Assembly (NCBI GenBank): GCA_021770655.1 | Contig: JAETQO010000007.1 | Span: forward strand, 19,540 to 83,539 | Length of the DNA stretch: 64,000 bases | From: Ruminococcus sp. | Lineage (GTDB): Bacteria; Bacillota; Clostridia; Oscillospirales; Ruminococcaceae | Direction: 5' to 3' | Shown here: in pieces, positions 48,144 through 57,755 of the stretch | How positions within the stretch are numbered: the first letter of the stretch is position 1 | How the letters are laid out: the number at the start of each line of letters is the position of its first letter | Program-made: the position numbers and the translations under genes | The notes under the pieces: model-generated | Told to the model about the DNA's origin: nothing | Seen by the model: only the letters and a program-made list of their open reading frames with translations | The model's database searches: none

Positions 48144-49739
48144 TCAGATATCAAATTCCTTAAATCTGAAATTAATAATGATCTCTTTGCTTTCTGTCAA
48201 CTCAATTCTGTCTATCAAGCTTACAAGAAGTTCTCTGCTGTACTCGTTAGCATTTAGAAATTTTTCGGCAAGAGATTTGACCTGTTCGATATCGATCGGC
48301 TTTTCTTCCTTCTCTTTCTCCTTGATGTCCGAAATTCTGTTTTGAATAGATTCGATCTCATTTGTGTATTTTTCATAAACGCGAACAAACATATCATCTG
48401 AAATAATTCCTGATAATTTATCGTCATATGCACTGTCGATTTTTGCAGTTAACTCATGAAGTTTGGCTTTCAGTGTAATTAAGTCTTTTCCCTGCTTGAT
48501 TTTTTCCTCTTGCATATCCTTGTTGATCTGTTCAAGGAGTTTATTAAAATCAACATCATTTATGAATTTATCACAAACGGATTTGACTTGTTCGATAACT
48601 TTTTCTGTTACATACTCAACCCTGATACTGTGGGTTGTGCATTTTCTTTCATTTGTAAACCGCTGATATGTTCTGCATATAAAATACAGCGCTTTACGAT
48701 TTCCTGATAAATCTCTGTTTGAAACTCCCAGCGGATAACCGCATTCATGACAGAATATTAAACCTTTCAGCAGAAAATCGTGCTTACAGCACCGAGTATG
48801 ATTACGACTTTTAATCATTATGCCGACTTTTTCAAAAGTCTCTTTATCAACTATCGGTTCATGCGTGTTTTCTACTACTATCCATTCTTCTTTCGGAACT
48901 TTATTTGGCTTTTTTGATTTGTAACTGAGTGATTTTACTCTTCCCTGAACCATTGAGCCTATGTATACTTCGTCTTGCAGCATAGCGCTAATTCGTTCAG
49001 AACTCCATTTGCCCGAAAAAACTCCTCTTTTTTTAGAGGGTTTGATTTTAGCATGTTGAGCAGGAGTCGGAATATTCGCCTCATTAAAAATCACGGCGAT
49101 CTGCCGACAGGACTTTCCCTCTTTTGCGAGCTGAAAAATACGTCTGACATTGTCCACCGTTTCAGGGTCGATTTCAAGCACGCCTTTATTGATTTCGGAT
49201 TTTTTATATCCGTATGGAGCTTTTCCTCCGATAAACAAGCCTTGCTTTTGTTTGTTTCTCTTTACGCTGGTGATCTTTTTGGAAATATCCTTAGCGTACA
49301 GATCGTTGAACATAGATTTGAACATAGCCATTTCACAAGTATAGCCGTCAGTCTCAGTGTCAAAATTATCTGTGAGAGCTATATAGCGAACGTGATGCTC
49401 AGGGAAAAAGCTTTCGAGGAAATTACCCGAATCGATATGATTTCTGCTAAGACGAGAGAGATCCTTTGTAATAACCATATTTATTTTTTTACAACGGATA
49501 TCTTCAAACATTCTTTGCAGATCAGGTCTGTCTGAATTCGTTCCCGTATAACCGTCGTCGGCATATATGGTATAGTTCATCAATCCTTGTTCTTTGGCAT
49601 AGTTTTCAAGCAGATCACGCTGATTTTTTATGCTTTTTGAATCATCATCCTTCTTATCACCTTTTTTAAAATCCTCCTTTGAAAGCCTGAGATAGAATGC
49701 GGCTTTGTATTTTTCGGGATTGTCTATTTTAGCATACAT
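48144..49739 (-). CDS. Large serine recombinase of element 2
   Basis: The 531-residue protein has a resolvase catalytic domain (AAFYLRLSKED, nucleophile Ser20), a Recombinase domain (about 170-290), a zinc ribbon (FCHECGYPLG, CTTH) and a C-terminal coiled coil (about 380-480). It is functionally parallel to SpoIVCA, the skin recombinase of Bacillus. The stop lies 23 bp from the attachment core. The start ATG 49739 follows GGAGGTAATTTTT. A 41-codon gene lies 105 bp upstream on the same strand. Confidence 0.93.
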   Translation of the reverse strand: MYAKIDNPEKYKAAFYLRLSKEDFKKGDKKDDDSKSIKNQRDLLENYAKEQGLMNYTIYADDGYTGTNSDRPDLQRMFEDIRCKKINMVITKDLSRLSRNHIDSGNFLESFFPEHHVRYIALTDNFDTETDGYTCEMAMFKSMFNDLYAKDISKKITSVKRNKQKQGLFIGGKAPYGYKKSEINKGVLEIDPETVDNVRRIFQLAKEGKSCRQIAVIFNEANIPTPAQHAKIKPSKKRGVFSGKWSSERISAMLQDEVYIGSMVQGRVKSLSYKSKKPNKVPKEEWIVVENTHEPIVDKETFEKVGIMIKSRNHTRCCKHDFLLKGLIFCHECGYPLGVSNRDLSGNRKALYFICRTYQRFTNERKCTTHSIRVEYVTEKVIEQVKSVCDKFINDVDFNKLLEQINKDMQEEKIKQGKDLITLKAKLHELTAKIDSAYDDKLSGIISDDMFVRVYEKYTNEIESIQNRISDIKEKEKEEKPIDIEQVKSLAEKFLNANEYSRELLVSLIDRIELTESKEIIINFRFKEFDI

Positions 49740-49844
49740 AAAAATTACCTCCTAAAATTGACAACCATTCATTTTGTACCTCCTTATTACGGAACGCATA
49801 ATTATTATAAGACCTATTGGCAGAAAAAGTCAAGATTTTATTTA

Positions 49845-49970
49845 TCATGATTTTGTCATCTCCTTTTCAATAAATTTCAGAAGATATTCTTCAATAATTT
49901 TTACAATGTCGATTTCTTCATTCAGATAATTAAGTCTTACAGTTATATCAATATTTTCAGTATTTGTCAT
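49845..49970 (-). CDS. Small 41-residue protein upstream of the recombinase
   Basis: The minus-strand frame reads MTNTENIDITVRLNYLNEEI, continues as an amphipathic helix (DIVKIIEEYLLKFIEKEMTK) and ends with Ser. AAGGAGG lies 8 bp before the ATG. Small proteins of this size are often encoded beside large serine recombinases (TnpW-type), and one could act as an excision factor; that role is inference. It is below normal gene-calling length. Confidence 0.7.
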   Translation of the reverse strand: MTNTENIDITVRLNYLNEEIDIVKIIEEYLLKFIEKEMTKS

Positions 49971-50244
49971 AGTGAAATCCTCCTTAAATACTGTCTCAAC
50001 TAATGCTTATGCAAAAAAACTATTTTCCTTGCCTGTCCGCAATACAGATGAATGGCGGTGCCTTTAGTTTTTAAGGAGAAAGACAACCTGAAATGTCCTG
50101 TAATATTAACAGATTTTGTGTCAATTAATTTTTATCACCACTTTCCTTGACAATTCTATTATAGCATGATATAATGATATAGTCAAAGCAACTTTCTGCA
50201 CCATAAAAAATAAAAAATAATATTTTTGTAGCCAGGAGGACAAC
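49971..50244. promoter_or_regulatory. Divergent control region of element 2
   Basis: The region between the small gene (minus) and the XRE regulator (plus). A TATAAT string at about 50170 (plus sense GATATAATGATATAG) and an AGGAGG ribosome binding site at 50236 belong to the regulator. No operator could be named. Confidence 0.5.
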
Positions 50245-50853
50245 ATGAAATATAATACAAAAGCCATTGGTAAACGCATCAGGGGAGAAAGAATTGCAGC
50301 AGGATTTAAAACGCAAGGGCAATTTGCAGAAAAGATGAATTATTCATTTGAATCACGTCAAACAGTTGCCAGATGGGAAAGCGGAAAAGTGCTGCCATGT
50401 CTTGACGATCTTCTTAAGATGTGTGAAATATTTAATTGTGAACTTGGATATTTGCTATGCGAGTATGATTGCAAAACCAGAACCTCAACGGATATATGCG
50501 AAGCCATTAATATTTCCGAAGAAGCTTTGGAGAATTTAATGAAGATAAAATCATCAAATTTCAAAGAAATACTACATACTTTCAGTAAAATAATCGAGCA
50601 CGAAAAATTCTTTGAGTTACTGTGCGCCATTCATTGCCACATAGCCCAAATCAAGCACGGTAATATCAATTTAAACAACGAAAGTTGTCAAAATATTGCA
50701 AAATATATGAATTGTAATGATTCAGATGTAAAAAAGTATCTGGACTCATCGGCAAAATTTATGATTCAACAAACTCTTATGAAAATAATCGATGACACAA
50801 TTCATGGAAACAATACAAAAAAAGCCATGCGGAAAATTTTTCGCATGGACTGA
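50245..50853 (+). CDS. XRE-family regulator of element 2
   Basis: The 202-residue protein starts with an HTH_3 domain (AIGKRIRGERIAAGFKTQGQ, ETVARWESGKVLP pattern as QTVARWESGK) over residues 5-65, then a helical C-terminal domain (about 80-200) of unknown function. It is transcribed divergently from the recombinase genes and is the best candidate repressor controlling excision. GGAGGACAAC precedes the ATG. Confidence 0.85.
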   Translation: MKYNTKAIGKRIRGERIAAGFKTQGQFAEKMNYSFESRQTVARWESGKVLPCLDDLLKMCEIFNCELGYLLCEYDCKTRTSTDICEAINISEEALENLMKIKSSNFKEILHTFSKIIEHEKFFELLCAIHCHIAQIKHGNINLNNESCQNIAKYMNCNDSDVKKYLDSSAKFMIQQTLMKIIDDTIHGNNTKKAMRKIFRMD

Positions 50854-50864
50854 TTATTAATATG

Positions 50865-51452
50865 TTATTTTTCCACAATTCCCAAATACTTATAAACAGT
50901 AGGATAAGACAGACCGCAAAGCCGAGAAAACTCCTTTTTGTTTATTTCCCCTTTTTTGTACTTGGGATAATGCTTGTAAAACACGCTCGGAATATCGTCT
51001 GCTGTAGTTGTCGGTCTGCCTATGGTTTTCCCTTTGGCTTTTGCATTCTCCATTCCGCTTTTAACACGCTGACTTATCATATTGCGTTCAAGTTCAGCAA
51101 ATACGCCCATCATTTTCAGCATTCCCTCTGTCATAGGGTCAAGCTCTTTTGTGCAGTCAACAACAAAGCTGCCAAGCACCAACTTAATGTGCCTATCCTT
51201 TGCAAGCTCGATAATATCGCATAGCTGTTTTGTGCTTCGAGTAATTCTGCTGACTTCTGTTGCAATAACGGTGTCACCTGACTTTACGATATTCAACAGT
51301 TTAGAAAGTTCTGCACGATTTGTTTTCATGCCGCTTTCGTATTCTAAATAAATAGTTGTGTCAGTCGCACCCTGCTGTTTCAGTTCTCTGACTTGTCGGT
51401 TGATATCCTGCATTTTTTCGTTAGTCGAACATCTTGCATATCCGTAAACCAT
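50865..51452 (-). CDS. Small serine recombinase (resolvase/invertase)
   Basis: The 195-residue enzyme has the full resolvase catalytic domain (YARCSTNEKMQDINRQ, nucleophile Ser9; then VIATEVSRITRS and AELERNMISQRVKSGM) and a C-terminal helix-turn-helix (KEFSRLCGLSYPTVYKYLG). Small resolvases clear multimers of replicating circles or invert DNA; this fits an element that replicates after excision. It is convergent with the XRE gene, 11 bp apart. Confidence 0.92.
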   Translation of the reverse strand: MVYGYARCSTNEKMQDINRQVRELKQQGATDTTIYLEYESGMKTNRAELSKLLNIVKSGDTVIATEVSRITRSTKQLCDIIELAKDRHIKLVLGSFVVDCTKELDPMTEGMLKMMGVFAELERNMISQRVKSGMENAKAKGKTIGRPTTTADDIPSVFYKHYPKYKKGEINKKEFSRLCGLSYPTVYKYLGIVEK

Positions 51453-51536
51453 TATAATCGCCTCGCTATTTTTGGTATAATTTGTATATTTATATTATAA
51501 GATATAAACGAAAAGAAGTCAACTGTTTCTTTTATA

Positions 51537-51573
51537 AAAAACAGCCATAATCATAAAAAATTACGGCTGTTTT
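51537..51573 (-). terminator. Terminator of the three-gene envelope operon
   Basis: AACAGCCATAAT and ATTACGGCTGTT form a stem; the minus strand continues in a T run. Confidence 0.8.
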
Positions 51574-51623
51574 ACGGTATTAATAATTATAAACGGAAAG
51601 AGATGTTTTATTTTATATATGAC

Positions 51624-52964
51624 TTACGGATACCAATTATGACCACATTCGGGACAAATAAAACCCTCCGTGCCAAGTCCTGTTGTAAAAAAGTCATAAC
51701 CACAATTTGGACACCATATATGTGCTTGGGGCAAACTATGAACATCATCTTCATATACATAAGTTGCATCAAAAATATTGATCCAACCTACACCTGATTT
51801 GAGTTTTCCCCATACATAACCATATTCGTCTATGGATTCCTCAACTATCATATATTTTGTAAGCACTGTTATTTCATCAACAATATCTGAGTTGTAATCC
51901 GGAGCATCATATATGGAAACATAATTGCAAATCTTTATTATGTACGGTTCAAAAGGTTTTATAGTTGTTGCTACAGAAAATTCAGCATCGCCGCAAGAAC
52001 TTAAAGTGTCAAGAATATCATAAACATCTTCATACATTGACTGATATTCTTTTGCTGTAGATGTTGTGAATTGTGCGTCAGTAGGAAAGATAGCATATAC
52101 ATAAAAATCACCTGCACTATCCGTGCTAAGATCCCCAAGATATAAAGCGCTTGGATATGATGGTACGTCATCTGAAACGGGGATAAGATTTATACTGAAG
52201 AATATTCCACCATTGTTCTGCTCGTGTGTTTTGGTATGATATACATAAAGCGAATAATACTCATAATCGGTATCTTCATAAATATCATAAAAATATTTGC
52301 CTTCCCATGAAGTCGGAAAAGTAAGAGTATAATATTTTGTTGAAAGTACATTCTCTGTATCTGTAGGAGCGACGATTTCCTGCGTTGAAGCAGTTGTTGT
52401 CGTTTCCTTTTTCTTTGTTGTGCTAACCGCAGAGGTCGTTGTTTCAGTAGGCGAAGTCGTTGCAGCAGTTGTAACAGTAGTTGTTTCCTCAGCAACAGAT
52501 GTTTCAGATATCTCAGATGTTTTTTTATTCTTATCGCTGCTTTTACCGCTGAAATAAATAAAAGCAAAAACCGCAAGTGCAATTATAACAATGATCAATG
52601 CAATAACAAGAACAACTGTCAAGGGTGATTTCTTTTTTTCTGTTGGCAAATCATTTATTTCTTCTGTCTGTTCATGCTTTGAAAAACTGAAATCAGTATC
52701 ATTTTCAGGATTTTTCTGATTTTCTTTGGCAATAGGTGTATCGCTGACGTTATCCTCATTAAATCTTTCTGCTTTATCGGGAGTAATTTCAACAGTTTTT
52801 TCCTGAGGTTCTGATAGTTCCGTTACTGATTCTTCTTTGATGAAGGGAACACTTTCTGTATGGCTTTCAGTTCTTACATCAGTGACAGATTTATTTGCCG
52901 CCCAATTAGGCTTTGCACTTTTACTTTGATTTCCCCAGCCCGGAGGTAACTGCTTTTCAGGCAT
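51624..52964 (-). CDS. Membrane protein with SH3-like domain and C-terminal zinc ribbon
   Basis: The 446-residue protein has a soluble acidic N-terminus (about 1-130), one membrane helix (TVVLVIALIIVIIALAVFAF near 137-156), a Thr-rich linker (about 170-225), a globular domain, an SH3-like segment (NYVSIYDAPDYNSDIVDEIT near 355-400) and a C-terminal zinc ribbon (CPNCGYDFF, CPECGHNWYP). The Thr-rich stretch may be glycosylated. Its start overlaps the stop of the PspC gene. No family-level function is recognised. Confidence 0.65.
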   Translation of the reverse strand: MPEKQLPPGWGNQSKSAKPNWAANKSVTDVRTESHTESVPFIKEESVTELSEPQEKTVEITPDKAERFNEDNVSDTPIAKENQKNPENDTDFSFSKHEQTEEINDLPTEKKKSPLTVVLVIALIIVIIALAVFAFIYFSGKSSDKNKKTSEISETSVAEETTTVTTAATTSPTETTTSAVSTTKKKETTTTASTQEIVAPTDTENVLSTKYYTLTFPTSWEGKYFYDIYEDTDYEYYSLYVYHTKTHEQNNGGIFFSINLIPVSDDVPSYPSALYLGDLSTDSAGDFYVYAIFPTDAQFTTSTAKEYQSMYEDVYDILDTLSSCGDAEFSVATTIKPFEPYIIKICNYVSIYDAPDYNSDIVDEITVLTKYMIVEESIDEYGYVWGKLKSGVGWINIFDATYVYEDDVHSLPQAHIWCPNCGYDFFTTGLGTEGFICPECGHNWYP

Positions 52965-52965
52965 A

Positions 52966-53826
52966 TTATTCCTCCTTCGTCGGTATTACTGCGCTAAGTA
53001 TAAGATATATGGGGAACAGCAAAACGCCGAAAATTCTCCAGAACCACCGTGACTTTCCGTAACGCTCAGAAAAGCCCGCACACAATCCGAAGAACACTTT
53101 ATGATCTTTTACCTTATAAAGTTTCTTGCGTACGATTCCACTTTCTGCATTTTCTTTATACGGAACAAAAGCGCAGATAATAAAATATGGAATAACAAGC
53201 AACGGAGATAGAATAAGCGTAATCAAACGCACCCAACCGACGGGAATATCGGTATAAACAGAAAATCCTTTGCATACGCCTTTGATATCTTTTCCGTTTT
53301 TAATTCGATAAAATTTTCCTTTATCTATTCCGTTTTCAGCTTCCTCTTTATAAGGGATACACATTCCGATAAGAAAATAAAGAATAGCTCCGATTATAGT
53401 AAAACCATAGAAAGCCGTCATTATACGAACCCACAATAAAGAAATGCCTGTGTACTCTGAGATACCCTTGCACAATCCCATGCAGATTTTGCCCTTTTTT
53501 ATTCTGTATAATTTCGGCTCATGGATTTCTTCTTTTATCACTTCGGAGGGTGCCATTGAATAACTGTTTCCGCAGTTAGGGCAAAAAACGTATGTAACAC
53601 TATCAATAACCTTTATTGCTTCGATAATTTTACAACCGTTTATCCAGATATGAATAAAAGACAAATATATCAATGAAAGCACAAATTTTAATCCGAACGC
53701 AGGAAGCTGGAGCGACACTTTCTTTGATGTTGTCTTATTTATCAGTATGGCATGGTCCGAATTACAATAGGGGCAATGCACATCTTTTTCAACAATATCA
53801 CTGTTCTTGTTTTGTCCGAAAGCCAT
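52966..53826 (-). CDS. Zinc ribbon protein with three PspC domains
   Basis: The 286-residue protein begins with a zinc ribbon (VHCPYCNSDH, later CPNCGNSYS) and then carries three PspC-like units, each with a KLYRIKKGKICMGLCKGISE-type start and a membrane pair (residues about 108-165, 172-230, 240-286). PspC domains respond to envelope stress and bind the phage-shock regulator in other bacteria. Triplication in one chain is unusual. It is the middle gene of the operon (17 bp after the upstream gene). Confidence 0.8.
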   Translation of the reverse strand: MAFGQNKNSDIVEKDVHCPYCNSDHAILINKTTSKKVSLQLPAFGLKFVLSLIYLSFIHIWINGCKIIEAIKVIDSVTYVFCPNCGNSYSMAPSEVIKEEIHEPKLYRIKKGKICMGLCKGISEYTGISLLWVRIMTAFYGFTIIGAILYFLIGMCIPYKEEAENGIDKGKFYRIKNGKDIKGVCKGFSVYTDIPVGWVRLITLILSPLLVIPYFIICAFVPYKENAESGIVRKKLYKVKDHKVFFGLCAGFSERYGKSRWFWRIFGVLLFPIYLILSAVIPTKEE

Positions 53827-53843
53827 ATCTCATTCCTCCATAT

Positions 53844-54473
53844 TTATTTGTTTCTGATTTCCGCAATTTTGATCCATGCGTGATTTTCCCATTCCATTGG
53901 GGTCTCAGCTCCGACTAAAGCATTACGGATTTTTTCTTGAAAATCGATGTATTCGTCTTTATCCCATTTACTCCATGCTTTTGACGACATTTTTATTTTC
54001 AAATACTTTTCAGCCGCTTCAATAATGTAGCTGTCAACGGGAATATGCAAAATATCTGAAACAGTTTTAAGCTTGTCGCTCCAGAAATTCATCAAAAGCA
54101 TATACTTTAATGTCATATTAAGCCATTTCTGCGCTTGTCCGTAAGTGAAATCTGCCGAAAGGACATTTTGTGAATTTGCAGTTTCGATGATTTTTTCACA
54201 CAACTCATTGTGTCTTGTATCAAACTCATCACGATCTGAAATCAAATCGTTTATGTTTTGGACTATAATATTTACAACGTCATCACGAAAAGCTGTATTC
54301 GATTCGTCTTTAGTGCTAAATCTAAGTGTTCTGCACAAATCTAAATATGCACGATCAGCACATACTTTCATAGCTTCGGCAACATTATCAGACAATTCAT
54401 CATATCGTCTGTTAAAATAAGAATACCATAGAAATTCATAACTTCTACTTTGAATAATTGAATTTTTAATCAT
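53844..54473 (-). CDS. Hypothetical protein, first gene of envelope operon
   Basis: The 209-residue protein is mostly helical, with no signal peptide or membrane segment. A segment ADFTYGQAQKWLNMTLKYML near 100 is distinctive but I cannot name a family. ATG 54473 follows AAAGGTGATTA; the longer frame from 54539 has no ribosome binding site. It leads the operon with the PspC and SH3/zinc ribbon genes, opposite an XRE gene, and may be a cytosolic effector or sensor. Confidence 0.6.
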   Translation of the reverse strand: MIKNSIIQSRSYEFLWYSYFNRRYDELSDNVAEAMKVCADRAYLDLCRTLRFSTKDESNTAFRDDVVNIIVQNINDLISDRDEFDTRHNELCEKIIETANSQNVLSADFTYGQAQKWLNMTLKYMLLMNFWSDKLKTVSDILHIPVDSYIIEAAEKYLKIKMSSKAWSKWDKDEYIDFQEKIRNALVGAETPMEWENHAWIKIAEIRNK

Positions 54474-54682
54474 ATTAATCACCTTTCTAAAAATGTTTAT
54501 GTTACCATATATCAGAAGCATATTTTGCACAAATATCACAAACTCATTTGCAAATTATCTGATATTTAGTGCTATTGTACTATAATTATACACCGTACCT
54601 GTAAGTTTGTCAAGTATAAATATCATTTTGATAATGAAATATCTTTTTGATTATAATATTATCTAATAAGAGGTGATTCATT
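54474..54682. promoter_or_regulatory. Divergent promoter region of envelope operon and XRE gene
   Basis: AT-rich DNA with TATTATCTAATAAGAGGTG just before the XRE gene. A regulator gene next to a divergent operon suggests that the XRE protein controls it. Confidence 0.5.
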
Positions 54683-54985
54683 ATGTCAAAAGAGTTATTT
54701 ACATTGGCTGAAAAAATCAAACTTTTGCGTGAAAATGCCGATTTAACGCAGTCGGAGCTTGCAAGAATGTTAGGCTTGTCACGTTCGGGAGTAAACGCAT
54801 GGGAAATGGGTTTATCTATTCCGTCAACGCAGTATGTTGTGGAGTTGGCAAAAACTTTTCACGTTTCTACAGATTATCTCTTGGGTATGGAGGACACCTC
54901 GACTATTTCAATTAAAGGGCTGACGGAAAAACAGGTTTCAGCGGTACTTAACGTAATACAATGTTTTAAAAATCCCGAAAAATGA
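54683..54985 (+). CDS. Small XRE-family regulator
   Basis: The 100-residue protein consists of an HTH_3 domain (LAEKIKLLRENADLTQSELA, LGLSRSGVNAWEMGLSIPST) and a short tail containing TISIKGLTEKQVSAVLN. AAGAGGTGAT lies before the ATG. It is divergent from the envelope operon. Confidence 0.9.
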   Translation: MSKELFTLAEKIKLLRENADLTQSELARMLGLSRSGVNAWEMGLSIPSTQYVVELAKTFHVSTDYLLGMEDTSTISIKGLTEKQVSAVLNVIQCFKNPEK

Positions 54986-55168
54986 TTATTAAAATTACAA
55001 AAACCTTATATATATTTGAAGCACAAAACACGCTATTTTTATTTATCCACAAAGTTAAAACCGTTCGCTTTGCTGATAAATAAAAAACATCTAACCGAGA
55101 TGAAGGCAGAACTGTTTCGGAGCTTTAGATTATTACGAAAATACTGTGTTTTATAAGGAGTGAGTGTA
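54986..55168. other. Intergenic region
   Basis: AT-rich; no gene or clear promoter. AAGGAGTG at 55156 belongs to the next gene. Confidence 0.4.
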
Positions 55169-55369
55169 ATGAAAAAATTGAGAAATCCTATTATGGCAAT
55201 GAGCAGAACGGTTAAAAACGGATTTGTTTTTACTCCTGCCGAAATTGTGGACTTTCTTTCACAAATAGCAGAATTGAACGGATATGAAGTAAGTTTGTGT
55301 GAATCAACCGATAAATCCTGTAAAATCGCTATAGGTGAATCGGTATATTACCTTTCCGATCTGGGTTAA
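55169..55369 (+). CDS. Small hypothetical protein
   Basis: A 66-residue frame beginning MKKLRNPIMAMSRTVKNGFV. AAGGAG lies 8 bp before ATG 55169. It is rich in hydrophobic and polar residues and no family is recognised; such small genes often sit beside VapE-type genes in islands. A terminator follows at 55397. Confidence 0.6.
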   Translation: MKKLRNPIMAMSRTVKNGFVFTPAEIVDFLSQIAELNGYEVSLCESTDKSCKIAIGESVYYLSDLG

Positions 55370-55396
55370 GTGAGATGCTATGACATTTATATAGAC

Positions 55397-55435
55397 AAAA
55401 AGCCATTGAAACCGTTAAGTTCCAATGGCTTTTAA
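55397..55435. terminator. Bidirectional terminator
   Basis: AAAAGCCATTGAA and TCCAATGGCTTTT form a stem between the small gene and the VapE gene. Confidence 0.85.
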
Positions 55436-55555
55436 TGTGTATTTAGGTAGGGCAGGGTATTCAGTTTTTCTATATTTATTGTCAATCCACGTTACAAAAT
55501 TTATAGATATTTACTGTCCCTGCCCACCCTAAGCAGGACTTTTAGATTACACATA

Positions 55556-57616
55556 TCAGCGGTTTGATATCGGAGGGCAAAAGATCATTCTCTTACCATT
55601 GCTTTTTAAGCGTCTGAAAACTTTGCCTGTTCGTTTTTCAATGCGTGGAATAAGCTGTTTTCCTACGCTTACACTGCTTAGATTCAGTCCATGAAATGCT
55701 TTGTTCAACGTATCGGCTATTTCTGCCGCTGTAAAAGCTCGCCATTCTGACTGACACGCTTCTGTATCGAACAATGTCATAAATTCGTCCTCGCCCTGCA
55801 AGAGAGTTTCAAATTCTTCATTACAAAGATTTATTCTGTTTTGTTCTTCTTTTGTAAGTAAATATCCTTTGGGGTCGTTCGTGTATTCGCTGTGTATTTG
55901 CCGCCAGAACTGTGCATACCATTCGGAATCGTATTTAAAAATGCTTTGTATATCTATGCTGTCGATAGGAATAGTCCAATAACGTCTGTTCCCGGTTTCG
56001 TCACAAAGGTATGATTTTGGATTTACAGTACCGCCAAAAGAGGTATGACGTAAACGCACAGCTTCTTTTCTTGCGTACGGTTCACGAAAACGATCGGTTT
56101 GTTCTGTAAGAAACGCCTTGACCGCAGATTGTTCCTTTTTAGTTGTGCTGTCAAGCTCGCCTAATTCGCAGATCCATACTTTGGTTGCTGACATAAGACT
56201 ATCCTTGTTTTTCATGTCAAGTACAGCACCGCCCTTAAAGAATTGTTCCTTTATGGCAAGATGACGAAAAAGCTGTGTTTTGCCTATGCCTTGTTCGCCT
56301 TGAAGAACCAAAAGTCCCTGAGCTGATACAGGGTTTTCATTACCGTTGTAAAGAACGGCTATCGTCTGCAAAGCCCATTTTTTCACAAGGGTTTTATAAA
56401 ATTCATCTTTAATGCCCATTATACGGTATAGTTCTGTCAGTCGGTCTTTTCTGTCCCAAGAAACGGAATCAAGCAATCTTATAACCGGGTGATAGTGATT
56501 TTCGTTGGCAATAATGTACAATGTATCATGTATTACAGAACCTTGTGTTCTTTTATATGAAAGCTTGCTTGCCGTATCTGCAATAAGTATTTTCAATAGT
56601 TCAAAAGAATCCTCGGTATTGTATTTTGACGGCAAACCGCTTACCTCAATATTATTGCTCATATCATTAAGTTTTACTGACAGACCGAAAGCATTCAGAA
56701 ATAATCTTGCTGTACTAATATCAAACTTTCTGTTTTTGGTATCCGACGAACATAACATCATAAATGCATTTGAATCAACCAAGGGCAATTCAAAGCTGTT
56801 ATTCTGCTGTGCATTAACATACTTATGCGGAGAAACATAGTTCGGACTTGTCCGAATAGTTTGACGATAATATGAAATCGCACCTTTCCATATGGCATCA
56901 AGTTCCTTATCATCAAGAAGCGGCGAACACCTTTCAGATTCATTGAGAAACGCCTGATATGCCGTGTTATCGCTATCCCCATATCTTGTCAGGACACGCA
57001 AAGCAAACCTGTGCATGGTGGTGTTGCGCTGTCCCTGCGGGATAATATCCGCATTAGTCTGCACGGCACAGTTATTGGAAATAACTGTATTTCTCATAAA
57101 ATCCGTAAGAAGAGTATTTCCCGAAATAAATTGCACATTGGGAAATTCCACACCATAAAAGAACCTTGCGCAGTCTTTGGCGTTAGGGTCAAACTTAGGA
57201 AAATATTTGCACACCTTTTGTTTGAGTCCGCCGTATTCATCGCCGTTTATTATCTTATCGACAGGAAAGTATATATGAAACTTTGGACGAGCCTTTTTGC
57301 CGTCTTTGACTTTCAAATGATTTCTTGAATAGGAAACGTAAAACGGCACGTCCGAAAAAGCTTTTTGCACATCTTCGGGAGTTATCCAATCTCTTTCATT
57401 ATCGCTTTCCGAGTTATCCACGTCAAACATACAGCAGTCAGCGCAGATAAAATTATCTTTTCTGCGATAGCTGTCTTTATATTCGGCGCAAACGTGATCG
57501 AATGACATAACTTTTGCAAGGCCTTCCTTACAGCGTATTTCCGACCTATGAGGGTACTTGGTATTTTTCGGGTCTTGCCTTACATTGTTATAATACAAAT
57601 TAAAATGAACGTTCAT
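55556..57616 (-). CDS. VapE-type primase/helicase protein of element 2
   Basis: The 686-residue protein has an N-terminal primase-like part (FICADCCMFDVDNSESDNER and PFYVSYSRNH, about 50-130), a PriCT-like linker (AFLNESERCSPLLDDKELDA near 230), and a VapE-type helicase domain with Walker A GEQGIGKT near 430 and the motif VWICELGELDSTTKKEQSAV and CDETGNRRYWTIP. Proteins of this type start replication in phage satellites such as SaPI-like islands. A short repeat-rich region lies between it and the att site. Confidence 0.85.
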   Translation of the reverse strand: MNVHFNLYYNNVRQDPKNTKYPHRSEIRCKEGLAKVMSFDHVCAEYKDSYRRKDNFICADCCMFDVDNSESDNERDWITPEDVQKAFSDVPFYVSYSRNHLKVKDGKKARPKFHIYFPVDKIINGDEYGGLKQKVCKYFPKFDPNAKDCARFFYGVEFPNVQFISGNTLLTDFMRNTVISNNCAVQTNADIIPQGQRNTTMHRFALRVLTRYGDSDNTAYQAFLNESERCSPLLDDKELDAIWKGAISYYRQTIRTSPNYVSPHKYVNAQQNNSFELPLVDSNAFMMLCSSDTKNRKFDISTARLFLNAFGLSVKLNDMSNNIEVSGLPSKYNTEDSFELLKILIADTASKLSYKRTQGSVIHDTLYIIANENHYHPVIRLLDSVSWDRKDRLTELYRIMGIKDEFYKTLVKKWALQTIAVLYNGNENPVSAQGLLVLQGEQGIGKTQLFRHLAIKEQFFKGGAVLDMKNKDSLMSATKVWICELGELDSTTKKEQSAVKAFLTEQTDRFREPYARKEAVRLRHTSFGGTVNPKSYLCDETGNRRYWTIPIDSIDIQSIFKYDSEWYAQFWRQIHSEYTNDPKGYLLTKEEQNRINLCNEEFETLLQGEDEFMTLFDTEACQSEWRAFTAAEIADTLNKAFHGLNLSSVSVGKQLIPRIEKRTGKVFRRLKSNGKRMIFCPPISNR

Positions 57617-57745
57617 CTTTTATACCTCCGTTAATGACCGTTCATTCCATAGCAAGCCATAGTATGAGCATATGCTTGTCCTAAATATAAAATAAAAAAA
57701 TGAACGGCTGTCGTAATTTTTTCTTACATATCGTTCATTTATAAT
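57600..57745. repeat. Iteron-like CGTTCAT repeats at the right end of element 2
   Basis: CGTTCAT or its inverse occurs at about 57608, 57640, 57699 and 57733, mostly as ACCGTTCATT, AATGAACGG and ATCGTTCATT. They lie between the VapE gene and the attachment core. They may be a replication origin bound by the VapE protein or recombinase accessory sites. Confidence 0.6.
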
Positions 57746-57755
57746 AAGCTATATA

